Program-made: the position numbers and the translations under genes
The notes under the pieces: generated by a model
What the model was told of the DNA's origin: nothing
What the model saw: only the letters and a program-made list of their open reading frames with translations
Database searches by the model: none
In this document: positions 44,292 through 51,612 of the stretch, piece by piece
Layout: each line of letters begins with the position of its first letter
Position numbering within the stretch: position 1 is the first letter of the stretch
Assembly: GCF_000316035.1 (NCBI RefSeq)
Contig: NZ_ANHX01000011.1
Location: forward strand, 310,001-374,000
DNA length: 64,000 nt
Source of the DNA: Paenibacillus sp. PAMC 26794
GTDB taxonomy: Bacteria > Bacillota > Bacilli > Paenibacillales > Paenibacillaceae
Direction: 5' to 3'

Positions 44292-44421
44292 GATTTGTAG
44301 TAAAATGTATGCGCTTTTAAATTCACTTCGCAAATATTGCAGCATGGGTTATTATAGAAATTATTAAGGTGAATTACTCAAAATGTGGAATTGTTTTTAT
44401 TGACTCTTAGTTTGGAGGTCG

Positions 44422-44460
44422 ATGATATGGAGAAGAGTTCAACGGGAACGTGATCAGTAA
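44422..44460 (+). promoter_or_regulatory. Possible leader peptide upstream of the phosphotransferase gene
   Basis: TTTGGAGGTCGATGAT precedes two overlapping tiny frames: ATG 44427-44453 (MEKSSTGT) and ATG 44422-44460 (12 codons). The first has good spacing from GGAGG. They end 30-37 bp before the phosphotransferase start, the position of attenuating leader peptides in some resistance genes. Confidence 0.35.
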
Positions 44461-44489
44461 GGGCATGAGATAGTAGAAAGGATGAAACC

Positions 44490-45269
44490 ATGAATATTCA
44501 GGATCTCCCCATTGAAATAAAAGAACATATAGGGAAAGTTCAGAACATCACTTTTCCTAAGCAAGGTCATACCTCTACTGTGGCTATTCTGGATACGTTT
44601 GACCAAAAGTACATCATCAAGAAGACAGAAAACGATCTTTATAATGAATGGTTATCCGATGAATATAAGGTGCTCCAATACCTTTACCATACCGGACTCC
44701 CTGTTCCAAAGGTATATTCATTTCATACTGAGGAGACATCGAGATGGCTTCTGATGGATTATATTGATGGAATAAGTTTAAGAGAATTTCTCTCTAAGAT
44801 GCCTGACCTCCGAAGTAAAGAAAAAGCGATTTTTAACTTTGGGCTTTGTTTAAAGAAAATGCATGAATGCTCTTGTCCTGTTGAATTATTGAACAATGAC
44901 AGTCCTTGGTTAGATACAATGCTTAGTAAAGCAGAATATAATCTAACTCACTTTGCTGTAGACGGATCAGCAGAACTACTTCAACAGTTGAAAGAAGCAA
45001 GACCAAAACCAATAGACAACACTTTCATTCATGGAGATTTTACTATAGATAATGTGCTAGTTAATGATTGCAATATTGTTGGAGTTATTGACTGGGCAGG
45101 AGCAGCTTATGGTGACCCAAGATATGATGTAGCCTTAGCCATTAGACCGAAACATAATGCGTTTGACAATGAAAGAGATAGAGAAATATTTTATAACGGG
45201 TATGGAAAGTTAAGAATAACGGATGAAGAATACAATTATTTTGAAGATGGGATATATAACTTCTTTTAG
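44490..45269 (+). CDS. Aminoglycoside phosphotransferase (APH) family protein
   Basis: A 259-aa kinase-like protein. The ATP site includes YIIKKTENDLYNEW (Lys), and the catalytic loop TFIHGDFTIDNVLVN is the HGDxxxxN motif, with VIDWAGAAYGDPRYD as the metal-binding DFG counterpart. The end is shorter than in many APH enzymes. The substrate could be an antibiotic or a metabolite. ATG start with AGAAAGGATG. Base use is AT-rich compared with the genes before 44.2 kb, and the gene opens a run of five similar accessory genes. Confidence 0.85.
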   Translation: MNIQDLPIEIKEHIGKVQNITFPKQGHTSTVAILDTFDQKYIIKKTENDLYNEWLSDEYKVLQYLYHTGLPVPKVYSFHTEETSRWLLMDYIDGISLREFLSKMPDLRSKEKAIFNFGLCLKKMHECSCPVELLNNDSPWLDTMLSKAEYNLTHFAVDGSAELLQQLKEARPKPIDNTFIHGDFTIDNVLVNDCNIVGVIDWAGAAYGDPRYDVALAIRPKHNAFDNERDREIFYNGYGKLRITDEEYNYFEDGIYNFF

Positions 45270-45326
45270 CCTGGATATAAATTGTTCTTCAAACGTATAT
45301 TAATCTCTCTAGAAGGAGTCGAATAA

Positions 45327-45752
45327 ATGAGCCCTCCCAAACATATCTTATCTGCCGCTGCAATCGTGATCAACGAACAAAATGAATTATTACTTATTAG
45401 AGGACCACGAAGAGGTTGGGAAATGCCAGGTGGTCAAGTAGAAGAAGGAGAATCCCTAAGTCAAGCTGCGATCAGAGAAACGAAAGAGGAGTCCGGAATC
45501 GACATTGAAATTATCAAATTCTGTGGAATATTTCAAAATATCGAGAATTCAATATGTAACACATTATTTCTAGCCAAACCAATAGGAGGAGAATTAACGA
45601 CAACATCGGAGAGCTTAGAGTCTGGTTTCTTTCCGATCAAAGAAGCCATTTTAAAAGTCGAATGGAAAAACTTCAGAGAAAGAATAGAGTATTGCTTAAA
45701 ACCTGAGATGCAACCTTTTTGCATTGAGTTCAGTGATAAGAATAATATTTAA
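45327..45752 (+). CDS. NUDIX hydrolase
   Basis: A 141-aa NUDIX protein. The box G-x5-E-x7-REVxEExG is visible in GGQVEEGESLSQAAIRETKEESG (given here in parts: GGQVEEGES and RETKEESGI). It hydrolyses nucleoside diphosphates linked to another group; substrate unknown. ATG start after AGAAGGAGTCG, 57 bp after the phosphotransferase stop and in the same orientation. Confidence 0.9.
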   Translation: MSPPKHILSAAAIVINEQNELLLIRGPRRGWEMPGGQVEEGESLSQAAIRETKEESGIDIEIIKFCGIFQNIENSICNTLFLAKPIGGELTTTSESLESGFFPIKEAILKVEWKNFRERIEYCLKPEMQPFCIEFSDKNNI

Positions 45753-45862
45753 AACTTACTACAAGAACGGCTTTAAAAGCTTACTTAATGGCAATGAGAT
45801 TACATATTTCAACGAAGGTAACAAGTGATGTTCTGAATGTAGTGTATAAGGGAGGCTATCAG

Positions 45863-46609
45863 ATGAACAAGTACAGTGTTTATGAAACAAATAGCTTTTA
45901 TTGGGATACAAAAGGGAATGACTTTTTGAGAGCAATCGTGCTTCCACATTATGGAGCATTTATCTCAGAAGAAAAACACCAACTTTTTGGTGATGTCTCA
46001 GGATTAAAGATGTTAGAGGTGGGCTGTGGAAATGGTCAATCCTTGCAGTATCATGGAGACCGCAAAGCTGGGGAGCTATGGGGTATGGATATATCCCAGA
46101 AACAGATAGAAAAGACACAACAACACTTGAGGACATACGGAATTCCTGCAACATTGATATGTTCACCCATGGAAGAGGAATGCGGTATTCCTACTAATTA
46201 TTTTGACGCTGTGTATTCGATTTATGCCATAGGTTGGACAACCGATCTTGAAGGTACTTTCAGCCGAATCGCTTCTTATTTAAAGAAAGATGGCATTTTT
46301 ATTTTCAGCTGGTCTCATCCAATTCATAGATGTGTCGTTGAAGAAAATGATAGATTTGTCTTCAATAAGCCATATTCTGATGAATCGTGGTATGCGGTAT
46401 CTCCTGACTTTTGTCAGGGTGAATTAACCTTGGCTGATCGTCAACTATCAACCTATGTCAATGCGTTAGCGAAATCGGGATTTGTCATTGAACAAATGAT
46501 AGAAGAATCCGATAGGGATATCATGCAATTACATAATATTAGCGATAGTCTCCTTAAAAGAGCAAAGATGTTACCTGTATCCTTTGTGATTAAAGCAAGA
46601 AAACGGTGA
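45863..46609 (+). CDS. Class I SAM-dependent methyltransferase
   Basis: A 248-aa methyltransferase. The SAM motif I is LKMLEVGCGNGQSLQY, with acidic motif II in GELWGMDISQKQIEK and motif IV in YFDAVYSIYAIGW. The target is unknown; the pattern is that of small-molecule methyltransferases. I chose ATG 45863, which follows GGGAGG; an in-frame start 75 bp upstream has no such site. It belongs to the AT-rich accessory run. Confidence 0.9.
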   Translation: MNKYSVYETNSFYWDTKGNDFLRAIVLPHYGAFISEEKHQLFGDVSGLKMLEVGCGNGQSLQYHGDRKAGELWGMDISQKQIEKTQQHLRTYGIPATLICSPMEEECGIPTNYFDAVYSIYAIGWTTDLEGTFSRIASYLKKDGIFIFSWSHPIHRCVVEENDRFVFNKPYSDESWYAVSPDFCQGELTLADRQLSTYVNALAKSGFVIEQMIEESDRDIMQLHNISDSLLKRAKMLPVSFVIKARKR

Positions 46610-46747
46610 TTAAATGAATCGGAGAGTGGGCTATGTTTAAATATCAAATGGATACTGCTACCTATATATCGCTATCATTTATGGCTTGAAAGCAGATCAA
46701 TGGAGAACGCAATAAATCAAATTTTATTTTAACTAAAGGAGCTAGTT

Positions 46748-47242
46748 ATGAGCAAATTACCGCTGTTTGTAGTGACAGGCGCAAGCGGAACAGGAAAAAC
46801 AACGATCTCTTCGCATGTTCGGAAGCAGCTACCCGAATTTGACGTCTTTGATATGGATATCATCGATAACATGGATTGGCAGATTGCCAAAGAGAATTGG
46901 TTGAGGATTGCGTATAACATATCGCTAAGTGGACGAGGGACTGTTTTATGCGGAACGATGGTGCCGGAAAACATTGCATCGTCCGATTACATAGATCGAT
47001 TTGATCGAATTCTATATATGAATTTGCATTGTGACGATGTTACTCGCAAGACGCGTTTAAGAGCCCGTGGGTGGAACGAGAACCTGGTTGAAGAACACAA
47101 AAACTTTGCCAACTGGTTACTCCAGAATTCGGAAACTGCGTTTGACCCGCCAATGCAAACAATTGATACGACAGAGCTTACAGCAGTGGGAGTAGCTGAA
47201 CAAATTAAAGAATGGGTTTTAAAGAACTGGTGCGAGGAATGA
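46748..47242 (+). CDS. P-loop nucleotide kinase-like protein
   Basis: A 164-aa P-loop protein with Walker A VTGASGTGKTTI, DMDIID as a Walker B-like acidic motif and a lid-like basic segment RKTRLRARGWNE. The size and fold resemble shikimate/gluconate kinase or AAA-type small-molecule kinases. The substrate is unknown. ATG start with AAAGGAGCTAG. The next gene starts 41 bp downstream. Confidence 0.82.
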   Translation: MSKLPLFVVTGASGTGKTTISSHVRKQLPEFDVFDMDIIDNMDWQIAKENWLRIAYNISLSGRGTVLCGTMVPENIASSDYIDRFDRILYMNLHCDDVTRKTRLRARGWNENLVEEHKNFANWLLQNSETAFDPPMQTIDTTELTAVGVAEQIKEWVLKNWCEE

Positions 47243-47283
47243 ACACCTAAAAGACATCTTGATGAAGCGAAGGAGGTCATGTA

Positions 47284-47877
47284 TTGTTTCTCAATGTATT
47301 ACTTTGGTTGATTATTCTCTGGGTGATCTCCCTTTATTTCAGTTTTCCTAAGAAAGATCGCATGTACACAGTCAGTGTGCCAAGCACATATTACATTCAA
47401 TCTTCAAATCGGTTGGATATTCAGAAAAACTACGAATGCGCTGCATTTTCGAGTGCGTTCGTCTTGAGACATTTCGGTTTGGAGTCCAACGGAACAAAGA
47501 TTTATGAAACCTATCCTCGCAAATTACTGGATGGAACCGTATATCCCAAAGCGGTCGTTGTTTTTTTCAGGAAGCTAGGATATCAGGCAATGTACTTACG
47601 AGGAAATGTGAACACGTTGAAGAAGCAGATCAGCCAAGGGGTGCCAGTTATTTTATTTATTAGAGTACATCCCAAACAACGTTATTTGCATTTTGTTCCC
47701 GTCGTTGGCTATGATGAAACACATTTTTACTTGGCAGAATCGTTAGATCACAAGATTAATTGTGATGAAGAATATTACAATCGAAAAATCAGCATTAGTG
47801 AACTGAACACGTTATGGAGGTCATGGTTGCCCTTTTGTCAAAACTCATATATCGTCGTACACCCGATGCAGATTTAA
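47284..47877 (+). CDS. C39-like cysteine peptidase family protein, membrane-anchored
   Basis: A 197-aa protein. A single N-terminal transmembrane helix (about 2-20) is followed by a papain-like C39 domain: the catalytic Cys in NYECAAFSSAFVLRHFG and the His in LHFVPVVGYDE, with a later acidic residue in SLDHKIN. Such domains process bacteriocin leaders or act as wall-associated peptidases; no bacteriocin precursor or ABC exporter is nearby. TTG start with AAGGAGGT; an out-of-frame ATG overlaps it. It closes the AT-rich accessory run. Confidence 0.78.
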   Translation: MFLNVLLWLIILWVISLYFSFPKKDRMYTVSVPSTYYIQSSNRLDIQKNYECAAFSSAFVLRHFGLESNGTKIYETYPRKLLDGTVYPKAVVVFFRKLGYQAMYLRGNVNTLKKQISQGVPVILFIRVHPKQRYLHFVPVVGYDETHFYLAESLDHKINCDEEYYNRKISISELNTLWRSWLPFCQNSYIVVHPMQI

Positions 47878-48194
47878 GACGGCCCTCTTTCAAGGGGCAT
47901 GATATATTGGCTTTGAACGAACTAATAGGCTTTGTTCGGAACGTCTGCGTGGTTAAATCCTGCAACTCATGCCCAAATGGCATGAGTTTTTTTGTGAACA
48001 AGTCTCCTCATGTAAATCAACTCGCTTGAATCGATGATTATGAACAAAATAGATCAAACGTATAGGCAGTTGCTACTAATTTTATTGTTTTACCTGATAA
48101 TTAGCGGAGTTTTTAGTTAAAATGGTTGTTCGTCCACGCATCTATTCATCTACATACGTACGTTAAACTATGTCTATAGGGAGGTGTCCACACT
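47878..48194. other. Intergenic region before the collagen-like gene
   Basis: It holds a terminator at 47964-47994 and otherwise AT-rich sequence. The collagen-like gene's promoter should lie in 48050-48170; I could not assign a sporulation sigma consensus with confidence. Confidence 0.5.
47964..47994 (+). terminator. Terminator after the C39-like gene
   Basis: Perfect 10-bp stem AACTCATGCC/GGCATGAGTT with CAAAT loop, followed by seven or more T. It is 87 bp past the stop. Confidence 0.85.
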
Positions 48195-49307
48195 GTGAGT
48201 CATTCAGAAGTGAAGAAACGTATGAAGAGAAAAAAGGCAACAGTATGTCCATGTAAAGTTAAAAGAAAAGACCGCCGATTGAAAGTGGTTAAAAAGTTCG
48301 TTCAAGTAAAATGTCCGCCTCCAGAAGTAAATATATCTACCCCTACTGTTGTTGGTCCAACAGGACCACAAGGTACACAAGGCGTACAGGGTATCCAAGG
48401 TAAACAAGGGGTTGAAGGACCACCAGGAGCTCAAGGACCAGCGGGGGGGCCACCTGGACCACAAGGGCCCCAGGGACAGCCTGGTCCTGCTGGAGCGGTA
48501 GGTTCTCAAGGTCCGGTCGGACCTGCTGGACCTATGGGAGCGCAGGGGATTCCGGGAGAAGCAGGGGCTGTAGGGCCACAAGGTCCGCAAGGTAATCCCG
48601 GACCTGCCGGAGCAATTGGACCTCAAGGTTTTCCAGGAGCTGTTGGGCCGACGGGTGCGACAGGAGCAGCAGGAGCGGTAGGCGCTGCTGGAGCAGTAGG
48701 CCCGGCAGGCCCAGCCGGTGCAACAGGAGCGGTAGGCGCTGCTGGAGCAGTAGGCCCGGCAGGCCCAGCTGGTGCAACAGGAGCGGTAGGTACTGCTGGA
48801 GCAGTAGGCCCGACAGGTGCGACAGGAGTAGCAGGTCCCGCTGGAGCAACGGGAGCTACAGGTGCAACAGGGGCAGCCGGAAGCGTACTTGGATTCGCTG
48901 ACTTTTTCGCACTGATGCCACCTGATAATGCTGCAACGGTTGCTCCCGGTACAGATGTAAGTTTTCCTCAGGATGGGCCGACAAGTGGAACAACTATCGC
49001 ACGCACAGGGCCTAGTTCCTTCAATCTGGCAGCCATTGGTACGTATCAGATTTTGTTCCAGGTGAGCATCAATGAAGCGGGTCAATTAATCTTAACCCTC
49101 AATGGGGCAGATCTGGCTTTCACAGTAGTTGGGCGAGCAACGGGAACGTCTCAGATTGTTGGTATGGCTTTGGTTCAGACAACCGTGATTAATTCTATTC
49201 TGACCGTGCGGAACCCGGCTGGTAATGCTACAGCATTAACAATCACGCCACTTGCGGGCGGAACTAGACCTGTATCCGCACATCTTGTGATCACACAATT
49301 AGCATGA
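48195..49307 (+). CDS. Collagen-like repeat protein, BclA/exosporium type
   Basis: A 370-aa protein. The N-terminus (about 1-50) is basic with CPCK and CPPP motifs. Gly-X-Y triplets run from about 52 to 235 with one GG break at about 83; Pro and Ala dominate, then Gly-Ala-Thr/Val. The C-terminal globular domain (about 236-370; [22 protein letters not shown] to HLVITQLA) is a jelly-roll of the BclA/C1q-TNF-like class that trimerises such fibres. It is a likely spore-surface filament. GTG start with GGAGGTG. There is no classical signal peptide, as is usual for exosporium proteins. Confidence 0.9.
   Translation: MSHSEVKKRMKRKKATVCPCKVKRKDRRLKVVKKFVQVKCPPPEVNISTPTVVGPTGPQGTQGVQGIQGKQGVEGPPGAQGPAGGPPGPQGPQGQPGPAGAVGSQGPVGPAGPMGAQGIPGEAGAVGPQGPQGNPGPAGAIGPQGFPGAVGPTGATGAAGAVGAAGAVGPAGPAGATGAVGAAGAVGPAGPAGATGAVGTAGAVGPTGATGVAGPAGATGATGATGAAGSVLGFADFFALMPPDNAATVAPGTDVSFPQDGPTSGTTIARTGPSSFNLAAIGTYQILFQVSINEAGQLILTLNGADLAFTVVGRATGTSQIVGMALVQTTVINSILTVRNPAGNATALTITPLAGGTRPVSAHLVITQLA
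48672..48833 (+). repeat. 54-bp tandem repeat in the collagen-like gene
   Basis: Three units begin at 48672, 48726 and 48780 with GGAGCGGTAGG; the first two are nearly identical over the full 54 bp, the third diverges. Each unit encodes six Gly-X-Y triplets. Copy-number change would stay in frame. Confidence 0.85.
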
Positions 49308-49379
49308 GTCCGTTAACAGGCTAGCAAACTCTCCTTAACTTTATTAAATATGCATCCACAACGGTAACATGGGTTTGCT

Positions 49380-49423
49380 TGAACTGAGATAGCAGTGTTT
49401 TACCTGAGGCTGTTATCTCAGTT
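49380..49423. terminator. Hairpin after the collagen-like gene
   Basis: A 14-bp stem (AACTGAGATAGCAG with CTGTTATCTCAGTT, one G-U pair) and a 16-nt loop. No T-run follows, so termination is uncertain. Confidence 0.4.
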
Positions 49424-49528
49424 GGAGCGGATAATGGTACAGGAGTAACTACATATCGGATACCCTTTTTGTTTTGTGAGGAATGGTGAAAACGTCACTA
49501 TAAATTTTTTTCAGAACAGGATCTGGCT

Positions 49529-49969
49529 GTGACGAAGACCGACAGTGAGGATAAGATTACGTATGGAATGAGTCAGGAAGAGGTGGAGAAAATCCTCGGT
49601 GCGGGAACATCAACCAGTGTGGGTCAATCCTATCAATACAATAACGGGATTACGATTGGCTACAGGGATAGCAAAGTCGTTAGTATCATCTTGAATAAGG
49701 ACTCGAAAGGTTACTTTAAGACGGCTCGCGGGGCAGAGGCGGGGATGACACATCAAGAGATTCTCGATCTGTATGGCAAGGAACATGTTTTGGTTGAATC
49801 TGAACGTAATATTGATTATGCCTATCATATTCAGAAGGAAACATTCCTGGATGAGAAGTCGCTGCAAGCGGAAAAAGATGATTTGGCTATCTATCGTGCA
49901 TCGTTTATGCTGACAAAAGAGGGACAGGTTATATTGTTGGATCAACGATTTGCAACAACCTTTAAGTAA
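49529..49969 (+). CDS. Hypothetical protein, probably missing its original N-terminus
   Basis: A 146-aa protein starting at GTG with only a weak AGGA upstream. The sequence has two short repeats of the BamE/SmpA-like pattern: YGMSQEEVEKILGAGTS and AGMTHQEILDLYGKE, each a helix after a beta hairpin. Relatives of this shape usually follow a signal peptide and lipobox. Here the preceding DNA has a stop at 49487 and a T7 run in between, and no signal peptide in any frame continues cleanly. It may be a truncated lipoprotein or a cytoplasmic variant. Confidence 0.55.
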   Translation: MTKTDSEDKITYGMSQEEVEKILGAGTSTSVGQSYQYNNGITIGYRDSKVVSIILNKDSKGYFKTARGAEAGMTHQEILDLYGKEHVLVESERNIDYAYHIQKETFLDEKSLQAEKDDLAIYRASFMLTKEGQVILLDQRFATTFK

Positions 49970-50030
49970 AACAGGGCTGCTAGGCAGCAGGGTATTAGAT
50001 AATGAGATAGTACTTATTTTCGTATAAAGC

Positions 50031-50061
50031 AACCCTTCGGTATTCTGCCGGAGGGTTTTTC
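50031..50061 (+). terminator. Terminator after the gene at 49529
   Basis: AACCCTTCGG/CCGGAGGGTT stem with a 7-nt loop and five T, 62 bp past the stop. Confidence 0.82.
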
Positions 50062-50178
50062 CCTTCACACCGTTCGATTTCAATCCGGATAACAAGTTCT
50101 TTGTTTAAGTGCATATACATTTACAGGAGACGGGTCAAGACTCCGGCTGTCCTAAGTTGTATGAACGGAGGGAGAGAC

Positions 50179-50571
50179 ATGGGCATTGAATCATCCTGGA
50201 TGTTTGATTTGTTTGGAACCGTCTTTCCGGTTGTATTTGTTCTGATTATAGGTATAGTCCTTCTGTCGATGGGAAAGGAGGTATGGAGGTGGGGACGCAA
50301 CAACTCGGAGCCGCTATTGACCGTGCCTTCACGAATCACCAGCAGACGGATGAAGATGAGTCAGTCGCAATCTGAACCGGGCAGTACAGCACGAACGTTA
50401 TACTACGTCACCTTTGAAGTAGAAAGTGGAGATCGGCTCGAATTCAAAGTCAATGGCGAAGAGTATGGTTTGTGCGCTGAGGGGGATGAAGGACGGCTCT
50501 CGTTCAAAGGAACACGTTATGTAGGCTTCGAGCGATATAATCGCGTATATTCTGAACGCCTACGGGGTTAA
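50179..50571 (+). CDS. DUF2500 family membrane protein
   Basis: A 130-aa protein with one N-terminal transmembrane helix (about 10-32) and a cytoplasmic or surface beta-rich domain: YYVTFEVESGDRLEFKVNGEEYGL and EGDEGRLSFKGTRYVGFER are the DUF2500 signatures. Function unknown. I chose ATG 50179 after GGAGGGAGA; an in-frame ATG 78 bp upstream has no site. It stands alone between terminators. Confidence 0.85.
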   Translation: MGIESSWMFDLFGTVFPVVFVLIIGIVLLSMGKEVWRWGRNNSEPLLTVPSRITSRRMKMSQSQSEPGSTARTLYYVTFEVESGDRLEFKVNGEEYGLCAEGDEGRLSFKGTRYVGFERYNRVYSERLRG

Positions 50572-50578
50572 ACTGAGC

Positions 50579-50609
50579 AGCTTGCGCCAGAATGGCGTGA
50601 GCTTTTTTT
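50579..50609 (+). terminator. Terminator after the DUF2500 gene
   Basis: AGCTTGCGCCA pairs with TGGCGTGAGCT (two G-U pairs), GAA loop, seven T. Confidence 0.85.
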
Positions 50610-50718
50610 GATTATTTGCTGGACAAGCGTTTCTTAATGGGCCTAACGTGTTTTTATATAAGAAGAGGCTTAATGAGATTATGATCAAAGGATCATTACC
50701 ATAGAGGAGGCAATCAAT

Positions 50719-51468
50719 ATGTCATTTACAGATCAGGTCGTTGTTGTAACCGGGGCCGCTCAGGGAATAGGACGAAGTGTGGCTGAGGCTTATGCAGTCG
50801 CCGGGGCCAAAGTTGTACTTGCTGACTACAAGGAAGCAGAAGGGGCGGCAGCTGCAGCTTCCATTCGTAATGAAGGCGGAGAAGCCATCTTTGTCCAATG
50901 TGATGTTCGGAGCGAGCAGGATATTACGAATCTTTTTCGTACAACCGTGGAAGAATTCAAGCAAATTGATGTTCTGGTGAATAATGCAGGACTCGCCAAA
51001 TGGAAATCACCCTATGAGCTGACGCTGGAAGAATGGGACGATGTGCTCAATACCAATGTGAGAAGTTGCTTTTTGGCGAGTCGGGAAGCAGCCAAACATA
51101 TGAAAAGCAATGAACATGGAGGTGCCATTATCAACATGGCTTCTACTCGTGCGCTGATGTCTGAGCCGGATACCGAAGCTTATGCCGCATCCAAAGGAGC
51201 GATTGTAGCTCTGACGCATGCGCTGGCGGTCTCACTGGGCAAAGACCAAATTCGGGTCAATTGTATCAGTCCGGGATGGATTGAGACAGGTGACGTGGAG
51301 AAATTGAAAAAGGAGGATCATGAACAGCATCCCTCCGGTCGTGTGGGTGTTCCTTCGGATATCTCCCGTGCTTGTTTATATTTGTCTGATCCAAGCAATA
51401 CCTTTGTCACAGGGACCAACCTCGTTATTGATGGAGGCATGACCCGAAAAATGATATATGAGGACTAG
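50719..51468 (+). CDS. SDR family oxidoreductase
   Basis: A 249-aa classical SDR with TGAAQGIGRSVA, NNAG near 88, catalytic Ser in NMASTRA, Tyr-Lys in YAASKGA and YLSDPSNTFVTGTNLVIDGG at the end. It resembles glucose 1-dehydrogenase-like enzymes; the substrate is not known. ATG start with GAGGAGGC. It is unrelated in position to the SDR at 24784 and differs in sequence, so it is not a recent duplicate. Confidence 0.92.
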   Translation: MSFTDQVVVVTGAAQGIGRSVAEAYAVAGAKVVLADYKEAEGAAAAASIRNEGGEAIFVQCDVRSEQDITNLFRTTVEEFKQIDVLVNNAGLAKWKSPYELTLEEWDDVLNTNVRSCFLASREAAKHMKSNEHGGAIINMASTRALMSEPDTEAYAASKGAIVALTHALAVSLGKDQIRVNCISPGWIETGDVEKLKKEDHEQHPSGRVGVPSDISRACLYLSDPSNTFVTGTNLVIDGGMTRKMIYED

Positions 51469-51518
51469 AACCGGGATTGAACCGGGCGAGCCCTAAGCTG
51501 TCCCAACTTAAGAGTGAT

Positions 51519-51550
51519 AAGCCCAAGTTAAGCACTTGGGCTTATTTGTT
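51519..51550 (+). terminator. Terminator after the second SDR gene
   Basis: Perfect 10-bp stem AAGCCCAAGT/ACTTGGGCTT with TAAGC loop, then T-rich sequence. Confidence 0.8.
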
Positions 51551-51612
51551 TTTAATAACTCGGTTGCTATAATAAATGTGATTTTACAACAGTAGAGGAA
51601 TGGAGGGAGTAT

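Noticed and set aside
48204..49085. A 293-codon open frame antisense to the collagen-like gene
   Set aside because: It mirrors the Gly-X-Y codon pattern and gives a low-complexity Ser/Cys/Arg sequence with no ribosome binding site; an artefact of the repeats.
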